From positions 1 through 23,520 of the forward strand of contig CAYVZZ010000026.1 in assembly GCA_964456185.1 (NCBI GenBank): a DNA stretch of 23,520 bases, written 5' to 3'. Below, one piece after another: positions 1-6,970 of this stretch (its first letter is position 1; each line of letters starts with the position of its first letter). Under the pieces are notes generated by a model. It had not been told where the DNA came from. It saw nothing but the letters and a program-made list of their open reading frames with translations, and did not search any database. This DNA comes from CAYVZZ01 sp964456185 (GTDB lineage Bacteria; Pseudomonadota; Gammaproteobacteria; Pseudomonadales; Alcanivoracaceae). The position numbers were made by a program, and so were the translations under genes.

Positions 1-441
1 GGCAGCGTTCATGTCACCGAGCAAATGGTGGTTGAGCGCTATTCTCACGTTATGCATCTGTCATCTAATGTGGAAGGCGAGCTGCTGCCCGATACCGACC
101 CGTTTGATGTGTTGGCGTCGACACTACCTGCAGGCACCTTGAGTGGCGCACCGAAAATTCGCGCGATGGAAATCATTGACGAAGTCGAGCCGGTAAAACG
201 GGGTATTTACGGCGGCACAGTGGGTTATATCGATTTTAATGGCAGCATGGATATGGCCATTGCCATTCGAACTGCGGTGATGCGTCACGATAAGCTGTAT
301 TTGCAGGCGGGTGGCGGTATCGTCGCCGATTCGATCCCGCGTTTGGAGTGGAAAGAAACGCTAAATAAGGGACGCGCAGTATTTAAAGCCGTGAATCTGG
401 CCTTGAGTGGGTTGGACGTTAAGACACTCGACGAATCCTAA
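1..441 (+). CDS. trpE: Anthranilate synthase component I, C-terminal fragment
   Basis: This is the 3' end of trpE; the reading frame is open from base 1, so the start lies outside the window. Anthranilate synthase converts chorismate to anthranilate in the first step of tryptophan synthesis, with TrpE as the chorismate-binding subunit working with the glutaminase TrpG. The fragment of about 146 residues carries chorismate-binding-family signatures: ERYSHVMHL, LPAGTLSGAPKIRAMEI, the GGTVGYIDFNG segment and GGGIVADSIPRLEWKETLNK near the C-terminus. The ERYSHVMHL and ETLNKGRA wording fits TrpE better than the related PabB. It ends with TAA at 439-441 and is followed directly by a hairpin. No trpG follows it in this window. 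The identification is secure; the TrpE versus PabB choice is very likely but rests on the C-terminal third only. Confidence 0.93.
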   Translation, partial: GSVHVTEQMVVERYSHVMHLSSNVEGELLPDTDPFDVLASTLPAGTLSGAPKIRAMEIIDEVEPVKRGIYGGTVGYIDFNGSMDMAIAIRTAVMRHDKLYLQAGGGIVADSIPRLEWKETLNKGRAVFKAVNLALSGLDVKTLDES

Positions 442-449
442 TATGCATC

Positions 450-480
450 CACCCTGTGCTGAGCAAGCTAGCACAGGGTG
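450..480 (+). terminator. Perfect 11-bp hairpin after trpE
   Basis: CACCCTGTGCT (450-460) and AGCACAGGGTG (470-480) are perfect reverse complements around a 9-nt loop, starting 9 nt after the trpE stop codon. The position and GC-rich stem suggest a transcription terminator for trpE. The bases that follow (TCTTGCT) hold only a poor T-run, so intrinsic termination may be inefficient. The hairpin also lies just beyond the 3' end of the convergent small gene at 493-725 and could serve both. Confidence 0.65.
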
Positions 481-492
481 TCTTGCTATGAT

Positions 493-725
493 CTATTGAT
501 AGAGTCCGTCGTCTAAATCCATATTGCTGTAGTCGTCCAGCTCTCGCATTAGGCTGCGCTGTTCCAACCGATCCTCAATGCGGCGNNNNNNNNNNTCAGT
601 TGTTGGGAGCGGCTGACGTAATCGGCATCATCTTCTTCTGCGTTGTCGTCATCAAAAAATAGTGCGTCATCGTCAAGCAGCAGCTCATCGTTTTCATTTT
701 GAAAGCTATCTTGTCGTTGCTCCAT
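493..725 (-). CDS. Small acidic protein, possibly PA3496-like (interrupted by assembly gap)
   Basis: A short minus-strand gene, split by 10 Ns at 586-595. The start ATG (725-723) is preceded by a strong AGGAGG ribosome binding site. The first 43 codons give a very acidic N-terminus with runs such as LLLDDDALFFDDD. After the gap, 30 codons starting RRIEDRLEQRSLMRELDDY run to a TAG at 495-493. The RRIED...RELDDY segment resembles the short PA3496-type family of Pseudomonas (annotated as a putative envelope integrity protein), but I make this link from memory of the motif only. The two halves do not join in frame across exactly 10 bases: the true gap should be 2 modulo 3 (for example 8 or 11), so the Ns are probably a placeholder. 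The expected intact length is roughly 75-80 residues or more. Function unknown. Confidence 0.7.
586..595. other. Assembly gap (10 Ns)
   Basis: Ten consecutive Ns interrupt the small minus-strand gene at 493-725. The flanking coding halves are out of frame with a 10-base spacer, so the number of Ns does not reflect the true distance. Confidence 0.97.
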
Positions 726-964
726 GGTAGCCTCCTGTTAGGGGTTATGGGTGTCATGATCGCCATGAGCTACAGGCTTACCGCCTGTATAAACCGACAT
801 TGAAATTGAGGCAAGCAATTTCGATATTGTCCGATAAAATGTCTAACAAATGCCGTTGGCGGTAGCAAAAGTGCGACGAACGGCAAGGTAAAGCTGGTAG
901 ATTGCCGCCACACTTTGTACAGTGAGAACATTCCGTATAACAACAAGATGGAGTCGGGAGTGCG

Positions 965-2608
965 ATGGTTGGCGTATTGCTGATAGTGGGGATAACACTG
1001 GTGGTGGTGACCACCATCTGGATGATTGAGCATGCCAGTCATCGCGGTGTGGCGGGTTGGCGCTTATTGTTTCCCTTTTTGACGGGCGATTACATCCATC
1101 AATATTGGAGCGATATTCGTTGGGTCGCCATGGCGCGAGTGCTCGGCTTTGTTTGTATCATATTGGGCTTTGCGGTTGCCATTGCGAACAACCCCAAACT
1201 GTTGAACCAACCCGCCTTATTTTGGCAACCGGATACCAGCCAGGCGACGCGCGGTAACACCCAAGCGGGCATGACGCAATTTATGGAAACCAAGCAGAAA
1301 GCACTGCTGGTGATGCGTCAGGACCAAGATCGTGACCTATCGGGGCAGCTTCACGGCAAACGTTTCGTTTACCAAAAAGCGACCCTCATAGATGGTGTAT
1401 TGAGCGCGCGGCAAGGCGATGGTTTTCTGCCATCGTTGGAAGTCCGTATTCTCATTAACATTGAGCCTTCTGGTTTAACGCGCACGCGTAGCTTCTATGT
1501 TCAGCCTACTGACCAACATCCGCCGGTGGTGTATTTATCTTGGCAAGACGACAACGGGCGGTTGCAGACTCGCATTATAAAAAGCGGATACAGCTTGGAA
1601 TTGCAACTGGCGCCACGCTCAGAGTATCGGCTCAATGGTTTCATGCAATTAATCCTTCCTGGCAAGCTGGACAATTTTTTGTCGGGTAACTTTATTATTG
1701 ATACCAGCCATTTGCGTTATATCGATGGCCAGGTCGATACCACCTTTAACCATCCGGATACCTTGAAGTATCTTGCTCGGCAGTATCTGCTTGGTCACCT
1801 ACCAAAAGGGGCGGTAGTCAGCATCGTGGTTGATCAGGTGACGATGGATGCGAGCCATAATAAAGGCAAGGCGCGTGCTCGGGTGCTGTTGAGCAACCAG
1901 CAATTGGAAGAGCATTACCTGACCTTGAGGCCCGATGATTTTGGTTGGCATGTCAATGCCGACAGCGATCGTACCGTCGTGCTGCGTGAGGCCAGTGCAG
2001 CCAATCAGGCTGATACCACAAACGTGGGACAATTTTTGCCACCAGTCCAAATAGAAGCCAGTGCATTGATGCAATACGTGAATCAAACCGTGACGCTTGT
2101 GAAGCGTGACGGCAGCAAGAAATCAGCTGTTATAGAGGGGCTTGATAAACACGGCTTACTGGTGGCCGATAACGTGTCTGCCGGTAGTGTGAAGTATCAC
2201 ATCGCCATAGATCAGCTCGCCAAGGTGCTACTGTCCAACGGCCAGGTGTTGGTGTTACACCAAACGACCCCCGTTGCGCCCGCAGAAGAAGTGGCAACAC
2301 CGTCACAGACGCCTGAAGCGCCCACTACACCAGCCGTGAGTCCCACTCAAGCGCCACCGGCGGAAAAGGCTAATCAACAAGCCAAGCCGGAAACCACCAC
2401 GCAAGATAAGCTTGGTCTGCTGCAATACAAGCCATTGCTGGGGCAGGTGGTGACGGTGGTTGGCATCAAAGGCGAGCGCCATCAGGGAATATTGAGTGAT
2501 GTCGTCGCCGAGCAGCTTACGCTTACCGTCTCCATGGGGGCAGGCTCCATGCAATATTTCTATCGCCCGGGCGAAATCCAGTCACTTACCCCCTTGAAAT
2601 CGCCTTAA
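965..2608 (+). CDS. Unrecognised two-helix membrane protein with tandem C-terminal Sm/SH3-like segments
   Basis: A 547-residue protein that I do not recognise. Two hydrophobic helices lie at about residues 2-21 and 53-74, separated by a short polar loop. A large, probably periplasmic region follows (about 110-345), rich in beta-type alternation and containing KRFVYQKATLIDG and RTRSFYVQP. Near the C-terminus are two similar segments of about 55-60 residues (about 368-425 and 489-544), each with a G/N-x-TVT/VVTVV start, a basic turn, G-I/L-x-x-LxL strands and a closing I-x-x-L strand, like Sm or SH3 small barrels. They are joined by a linker rich in Pro, Ala, Thr and Gln (about 435-480). The ATG at 965 has GGAG four bases upstream. 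The gene ends only 87 bp before htpG, and its last codons overlap a candidate heat-shock promoter. The coding call is firm; function is unknown. Confidence 0.88.
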   Translation: MVGVLLIVGITLVVVTTIWMIEHASHRGVAGWRLLFPFLTGDYIHQYWSDIRWVAMARVLGFVCIILGFAVAIANNPKLLNQPALFWQPDTSQATRGNTQAGMTQFMETKQKALLVMRQDQDRDLSGQLHGKRFVYQKATLIDGVLSARQGDGFLPSLEVRILINIEPSGLTRTRSFYVQPTDQHPPVVYLSWQDDNGRLQTRIIKSGYSLELQLAPRSEYRLNGFMQLILPGKLDNFLSGNFIIDTSHLRYIDGQVDTTFNHPDTLKYLARQYLLGHLPKGAVVSIVVDQVTMDASHNKGKARARVLLSNQQLEEHYLTLRPDDFGWHVNADSDRTVVLREASAANQADTTNVGQFLPPVQIEASALMQYVNQTVTLVKRDGSKKSAVIEGLDKHGLLVADNVSAGSVKYHIAIDQLAKVLLSNGQVLVLHQTTPVAPAEEVATPSQTPEAPTTPAVSPTQAPPAEKANQQAKPETTTQDKLGLLQYKPLLGQVVTVVGIKGERHQGILSDVVAEQLTLTVSMGAGSMQYFYRPGEIQSLTPLKSP

Positions 2609-2618
2609 CCGCCCTTAT
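2593..2618 (+). promoter_or_regulatory. Candidate sigma-32 (heat-shock) promoter for htpG
   Basis: CTTGAAA at 2593-2599 matches the sigma-32 -35 consensus exactly. GCCCTTAT at 2611-2618, 11 nt further on, is close to the CCCCATNT -10 consensus. The -35 box lies inside the last codons of the preceding gene, so htpG would be transcribed from within its neighbour. htpG is a classical sigma-32 target in enterobacteria, which supports the reading; the site itself is inferred by eye. Confidence 0.55.
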
Positions 2619-2643
2619 TTATCTGTCATCCCAATTTGAAATA

Positions 2644-2665
2644 GCGCGCCGTATCAGCGGCGCGT
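2644..2665 (+). other. GC-rich hairpin in htpG leader
   Basis: CGCGCCG (2645-2651) and CGGCGCG (2658-2664) form a 7-bp perfect stem around a 6-nt loop, with a flanking G-U pair. It would lie in the 5' leader if transcription begins about 7 nt after the candidate -10 box. It ends about 30 nt before the start codon, so it does not cover the ribosome binding site. A terminator for the upstream gene is an alternative, but no T-run follows. Confidence 0.5.
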
Positions 2666-2695
2666 GTCATTACGCCTATTATGAGGAACAACACC

Positions 2696-4576
2696 ATGGC
2701 AGAAGCAGCCGAAACCCGTGGCTTTCAAGCAGAAGTCTCCAAACTTCTGCAGCTAATGATTCACTCGCTTTACAGCAACCGCGAAATCTTTCTGCGTGAG
2801 CTGGTATCCAACGCTTCCGATGCGTGCGATAAGCGGCGGTTCCAAGGTCTAAAAGACGAAGCGTTACAGTTGGACGGCGAGTTGGCCGTTCATATTGAAA
2901 CCGATGAAGCCGCAGGTACCGTGACCATCAGCGATAATGGCATCGGCATGAGCCGTGATGATGTCATTGAAAACCTGGGTACCTTAGCAAAATCCGGCAC
3001 GGCTGATTTTGTGGAAAAACTCTCGGGCGACCAGAAAAAAGATGCCCAGCTCATTGGTCAGTTTGGTGTCGGTTTTTATTCTTCTTTCATCGTTGCCAAA
3101 GACGTTGAAGTCTTTACTCGTCGCGCCGATTTGCCGGCCGAAGAAGGCGTTTATTGGCAATCCACCGGCGAAGGCGAGTATCAAATCGAGCAGCGTACCA
3201 AGGACGAAGTGGGCACTCGTATCGTGCTACACCTGCGTGATGATGCCAAAGAATACGCACAAGGTTGGACATTGCGCGGCCTGATTGGCCGTTATTCCGA
3301 CCATGTGGCCTTCCCCATCTACATGCCCAAAGCCAAAGGGCCGGACGATGACAAGGATGCGCCCGTAGAGTGGGAGGCCGTGAACTCGGCCAAAGCCTTG
3401 TGGCAGCGTCCGCGCAATGAAGTCACCGAGGAAGAATACCAATCTTTCTATCATCACATCAGCCATGATTTTGCTGACGCACTGACCTACAGCCACAACA
3501 AGGTGGAAGGCGCGCTGGAATACACCAGCCTTTTGTATCTGCCGTCCAAAGCACCCTTTGACTTGTATCAGCGTGAAGGCGTGCGCGGCCTCAAGCTGTA
3601 TGTGCAGCGTGTCTTCATCATGGATGACGCCGAGCAGTTCCTGCCGCTTTACCTGCGCTTCGTGAAGGGTATCGTCGATGTGCCGGATTTATCGCTCAAC
3701 GTGTCCCGTGAGTTGCTGCAAGATGACGGTAAAGTGAAGAAGATTCGCAGCGCCTTGACCAAGCGGGTGCTGAAATTGCTGTCCAAACTCAGCAAGGATG
3801 ACGAGAAGTACACCACCTTCTGGCGTGAGTTTGGCAGTGTGCTCAAAGAAGGCGTAGGCGAAGATACCGATAACCAAGAAAAAGTCGCTGGTTTATTGCG
3901 TTTCTATTCCACTGCTTCAAATGACGCCGAAGAGGTGTCTCTGGATGCTTACATCGAGCGTATGGCAGAAGGGCAAGAGAAGATTTATTACCTCTTGGCC
4001 GAAAACCATGCCGTGGCTAAAGCCAGCCCGCACCTCGAAGCGTTGAAGAAAAAAGGCTATGAAGTGCTGTTGTTGAGCGACCGCATTGACGAGTGGATGA
4101 TCAACTTCTTGCATGAATACAAAGGCAAGCAGTTAGTGAACATTGCTCGCGGCGAGCTGGATTTGGATGACAAAGCTGATGATGCCAAGGATGACGATAA
4201 AGCACCTGAAAATGACGCGTTGATTGAACGCTTGAAAACGGCTCTGGGTGATGCCGTGAAAGAAGTGCGTTCGACGTCCCGCTTGGTCGATAGCCCCGCT
4301 TGTTTGGTGATGGGCAAGGACGAGCTGGGTCCGCAGTTGCGTCGTTTACTGGAAGCGCAAGGTCAACAAGTGCCCGAGCTGGAACAAATTCTGGAAGTGA
4401 ATTTGAGTCATCCGCTACTGGAGAAAATGGATAATCTGGCCGATGAAGACCGCTTCAAAGAACTGGCCGGCTTGTTGCTCGACCAGGCTTTGCTAGCCGA
4501 AGGGCAATTACCGAAAGACAGCCAGCAGTTAGCCAAAGGCTTGAGCAAGCTGTTGATGAATTACGCTGAAGCGTAA
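2696..4576 (+). CDS. htpG: Molecular chaperone HtpG (bacterial Hsp90)
   Basis: HtpG is the cytosolic ATP-dependent Hsp90 chaperone, acting as a homodimer with the DnaK system in protein remodelling and heat stress. The protein is 626 residues, close to the 624 of E. coli. GHKL ATPase motifs are intact: REIFLRELVSNASDA with Glu35 and Asn39, ISDNGIGM (about 79-85), LGTLAKSGT and GQFGVGFYSS (121-130). The middle domain contains LNVSRELLQ with the conserved Arg, and an Asp/Lys-rich charged stretch precedes the C-terminal dimerisation domain. I chose the ATG at 2696 because GAGGA (2683-2687) is well placed for it; an in-frame ATG at 2681 overlaps that ribosome binding site and would add five atypical residues. 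The gene converges on the hydrolase at 4584, with 7 bp between the stop codons. Confidence 0.97.
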   Translation: MAEAAETRGFQAEVSKLLQLMIHSLYSNREIFLRELVSNASDACDKRRFQGLKDEALQLDGELAVHIETDEAAGTVTISDNGIGMSRDDVIENLGTLAKSGTADFVEKLSGDQKKDAQLIGQFGVGFYSSFIVAKDVEVFTRRADLPAEEGVYWQSTGEGEYQIEQRTKDEVGTRIVLHLRDDAKEYAQGWTLRGLIGRYSDHVAFPIYMPKAKGPDDDKDAPVEWEAVNSAKALWQRPRNEVTEEEYQSFYHHISHDFADALTYSHNKVEGALEYTSLLYLPSKAPFDLYQREGVRGLKLYVQRVFIMDDAEQFLPLYLRFVKGIVDVPDLSLNVSRELLQDDGKVKKIRSALTKRVLKLLSKLSKDDEKYTTFWREFGSVLKEGVGEDTDNQEKVAGLLRFYSTASNDAEEVSLDAYIERMAEGQEKIYYLLAENHAVAKASPHLEALKKKGYEVLLLSDRIDEWMINFLHEYKGKQLVNIARGELDLDDKADDAKDDDKAPENDALIERLKTALGDAVKEVRSTSRLVDSPACLVMGKDELGPQLRRLLEAQGQQVPELEQILEVNLSHPLLEKMDNLADEDRFKELAGLLLDQALLAEGQLPKDSQQLAKGLSKLLMNYAEA

Positions 4577-4583
4577 AACCGTC

Positions 4584-5771
4584 TTAGCGGAGCAATGCGC
4601 TGGATGTGTGTTGCTTCGCAGTTTCGGTGGCCTCTACCATAAAATCCCGCATGACACGCAAGTAGCGCCCTTGCTGCAGATGCACCAAGTGGTTACCGGG
4701 GAACCAATGCAAGCGGCTGCCTTGCCAGTGCTCGTGCAATGCTGTGACGTAATGTGGTGCGGTGAAGCGGTCGCCTGCGCCGCTAATAATCAGCAGTTTC
4801 TCGGTGGCAATCTGGGATTGCCAGGTGAGCGGGCAATGCAGTGCCATGAGCTGACGCATATCGGCCAGAGTTAATTGCTTGTGCGCCATCACGCGGCGTA
4901 TCAGGGGCGCGGTGAAGGGCCATTCCAACAGCATATCCACCGGCATCACCACCGGCGCGTTGGGTATGGCAAACGCTAAGCGTGGCTCGGCACCCACAGC
5001 TAGTGCCGTAATGTAACCTCCTAAACTTAGGCTCGATACTCCCACCGCTGTGCTCCCTTGTTGCAGCAAATAGTTCACCCAAATACGCAGGTCATAAACG
5101 CTTTGCAGCATGGCTTCGTTAACGTGTGCCAAGCCGTGGGAGAAAAATCCCTGGCCACTAAATAGGTCGCCACGCCCGCGACGCTTGCCGTGGAAGGGCA
5201 GGGTGTATAGCAAGATGTCGAAGCCCTGACGGTAAAACCATTTCAGCGAGAACATCCAGCTGTTGAGCCAGTAGGGATTCACCGTGACGCCGTGGATGAA
5301 GATTAGCGTCGGACGGCCGCCTTTGGAGTGTCGCCAATACTGTGCGCGCAGGTGGCGGTTGTGGTGGTGCCTTTGGTAGGCCGCACCCAGTGCCGAGTTT
5401 AGCGTGTGGTAGGGGCTATCAAAGTGTAGCTCAACGGCAGGCACCTCTTTGGGGTGATACCCCAACAAAGGCAGAGGCCGCGCTTCTACTGGTACATTCT
5501 TAGGTGGGGTGAGAAACACCTTGCCGGCATCGGCCGGCTCGGTGAGCGCGCGATAAAATTGCAGTAATTCATACTCTTCGTTTAAGCGCTTGGGCGATAA
5601 CAAATCCTTCGCCATGGAGGCCGATACCGCTGCCGCCAAGCCGGAGCGCATGACCCAATCCATGGTTTTGCTGGCCCCCACCAACAGCGGGAAACGCTGG
5701 TTGATGGGGGTGGGATTGGCCTGCTGGTAAAGGTCGTGCGGGATGCTGTCCCACCAGGGTGTATTGGTCAT
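4584..5771 (-). CDS. Alpha/beta hydrolase, third gene of the MFE-2 operon
   Basis: A 395-residue alpha/beta-hydrolase-fold enzyme of unknown substrate. The oxyanion region is LIFIHGVTVNP (about 156-166). The nucleophile elbow reads SSLSLGG, with Ser249 the likely nucleophile (S-L-S-L-G, the first Gly of GxSxG replaced by Ser). The probable acid is Asp334 in SGAGDRFTAP, and the base is His361 or His364 in GNHLVHL. An N-terminal extension of about 145 residues precedes the fold. I set the start at the ATG at 5771, only 2 nt after the thiolase stop; an upstream ATG at 5804 would overlap the thiolase by 31 bp. No strong ribosome binding site is visible, so translational coupling is likely. The context suggests a thioester or ester hydrolase acting on substrates or products of the same beta-oxidation route; that is inference. 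Confidence 0.88.
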   Translation of the reverse strand: MTNTPWWDSIPHDLYQQANPTPINQRFPLLVGASKTMDWVMRSGLAAAVSASMAKDLLSPKRLNEEYELLQFYRALTEPADAGKVFLTPPKNVPVEARPLPLLGYHPKEVPAVELHFDSPYHTLNSALGAAYQRHHHNRHLRAQYWRHSKGGRPTLIFIHGVTVNPYWLNSWMFSLKWFYRQGFDILLYTLPFHGKRRGRGDLFSGQGFFSHGLAHVNEAMLQSVYDLRIWVNYLLQQGSTAVGVSSLSLGGYITALAVGAEPRLAFAIPNAPVVMPVDMLLEWPFTAPLIRRVMAHKQLTLADMRQLMALHCPLTWQSQIATEKLLIISGAGDRFTAPHYVTALHEHWQGSRLHWFPGNHLVHLQQGRYLRVMRDFMVEATETAKQHTSSALLR

Positions 5772-5773
5772 AA

Positions 5774-6958
5774 TTAATCCCGCCGGTACATCGTCACCAC
5801 GCAAGCGCCGCCCAAACCAATGTTGTGCTGTAGCGCAATGTTGGCACCTTCCACTTGGCGCTTACCGGCGGTGCCGCGTAGCTGCCAGGTGAGCTCGGCG
5901 CATTGGGCAAGGCCGGTGGCGCCTAGCGGGTGGCCTTTGGATAACAGGCCGCCGGAGGGATTGACCACATATTTGCCGCCGTAGGTGTTGTCTTCGTCTT
6001 CAATGAATTTCTCGGCACCGCCTTCGGGGCAAAGGCCGAGGGCTTCATAGGTGAGAAGTTCGTTGGCGGTGAAGCAGTCGTGTAGTTCCACCACCTTGAT
6101 ATCTTCAGGGCCGATACCCGCGGCTTCATACACCTGCTTGGCGGCCGCTTGGGACATATCGTAACCCACCATTTTAATCATCGATTGCTCATCAAAGCTG
6201 GAGCTGAAATCGGTGGTCATGGCCTGGGCGGCGATATACACCGGATTGTTGATGCCCAGTTTGGCGGCAAATTCATCGGAACAAATAATGGCCGCACCGG
6301 CACCACAGGTGGGCGGGCAGCATTGGTAGCGGGTGAGTGGGTCGAAAATTTCTGGCGATTCCAGTACCTCATCCAAGCTCAATAAATCGGTGAAGATGGC
6401 GTGGTCGTTATTGTGTGCATGCTGGCGTGCTTTTACTGAAATCTTGGCAAAGGTTTCTTTCTTGGTGCCGTATTTCCAACGGTACTCGCGCCCGGCACCG
6501 CCAAACATTTGTGCCGCCACCGGTGCCTGGTTAAAGCCTTGGGCGTCCATCATCACTTGGGCGTGTTGCCCCATGGGGTTTTCGCGGTCGTTGAAGTGGC
6601 TGCCCAGGGCGCCGCGTTCCATTTTTTCAAAGCCCAATGCCAGCACACAGTCGGCGATGCCGCCTTCGATGGCCTGACGAGCCAGATAGATGGCGCTGGA
6701 GCCGGTGGAACAGTTGTTGTTGACGTTGATTACCGGCACGCCGGTAAGCCCCAGCTCGTAGGCCGCTCTCTGGCCACAGGTGGAGTCGCCATACACATAA
6801 CCGGCGTACACCTGTTGCACGTCGTTATAGGTAATACCGGCATCTTTCAGGGCTTGGGTGCCGGCCTCCTTGGCCATTTCGTGGTAGTCCGGGCTTTGGC
6901 CGGGCTTGTAAAAGTGGGTCATGCCCACCCCGATAACATTGGCGCGTCGTTTACTCAT
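5774..6958 (-). CDS. SCP-x-type thiolase (lipid-transfer/acetyl-CoA acetyltransferase family)
   Basis: A 394-residue thiolase of the sterol-carrier-protein-x branch, which cleaves 3-oxoacyl-CoA to acetyl- or propionyl-CoA plus a shortened acyl-CoA and is associated with branched-chain or steroid side-chain substrates in animals and actinobacteria. The catalytic residues are all present: Cys83 in NNNCSTGSS, His293 in VELHDCFTANE, His343 in NPSGGLLSKGHPLGATG and Cys386 in GLGGACVV. HDCFTANE is characteristic of the SCP-x branch rather than of FadA-type enzymes. The ATG at 6958 is preceded by AGGAG with a 7-nt spacer. It lies 12 bp after the MFE-2-like gene and 2 bp before the hydrolase, so the three form one operon. 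A fused SCP2 domain, as in animal SCP-x, is missing here; SCP2 domains are instead on the neighbouring protein. Confidence 0.93.
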   Translation of the reverse strand: MSKRRANVIGVGMTHFYKPGQSPDYHEMAKEAGTQALKDAGITYNDVQQVYAGYVYGDSTCGQRAAYELGLTGVPVINVNNNCSTGSSAIYLARQAIEGGIADCVLALGFEKMERGALGSHFNDRENPMGQHAQVMMDAQGFNQAPVAAQMFGGAGREYRWKYGTKKETFAKISVKARQHAHNNDHAIFTDLLSLDEVLESPEIFDPLTRYQCCPPTCGAGAAIICSDEFAAKLGINNPVYIAAQAMTTDFSSSFDEQSMIKMVGYDMSQAAAKQVYEAAGIGPEDIKVVELHDCFTANELLTYEALGLCPEGGAEKFIEDEDNTYGGKYVVNPSGGLLSKGHPLGATGLAQCAELTWQLRGTAGKRQVEGANIALQHNIGLGGACVVTMYRRD

Positions 6959-6970
6959 GGTGTTCTCCTG

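Noticed and set aside
771..789. 7-bp hairpin TACAGGC / GCCTGTA considered as a terminator
   Set aside because: No T-run follows on either strand and it lies between the starts of two divergent genes, where a terminator is not expected.
2633..2660. Second TTGAAAT upstream of htpG as another sigma-32 -35 box
   Set aside because: No CCCCAT-like -10 element follows at 11-16 nt; the downstream bases form the GC-rich hairpin instead.
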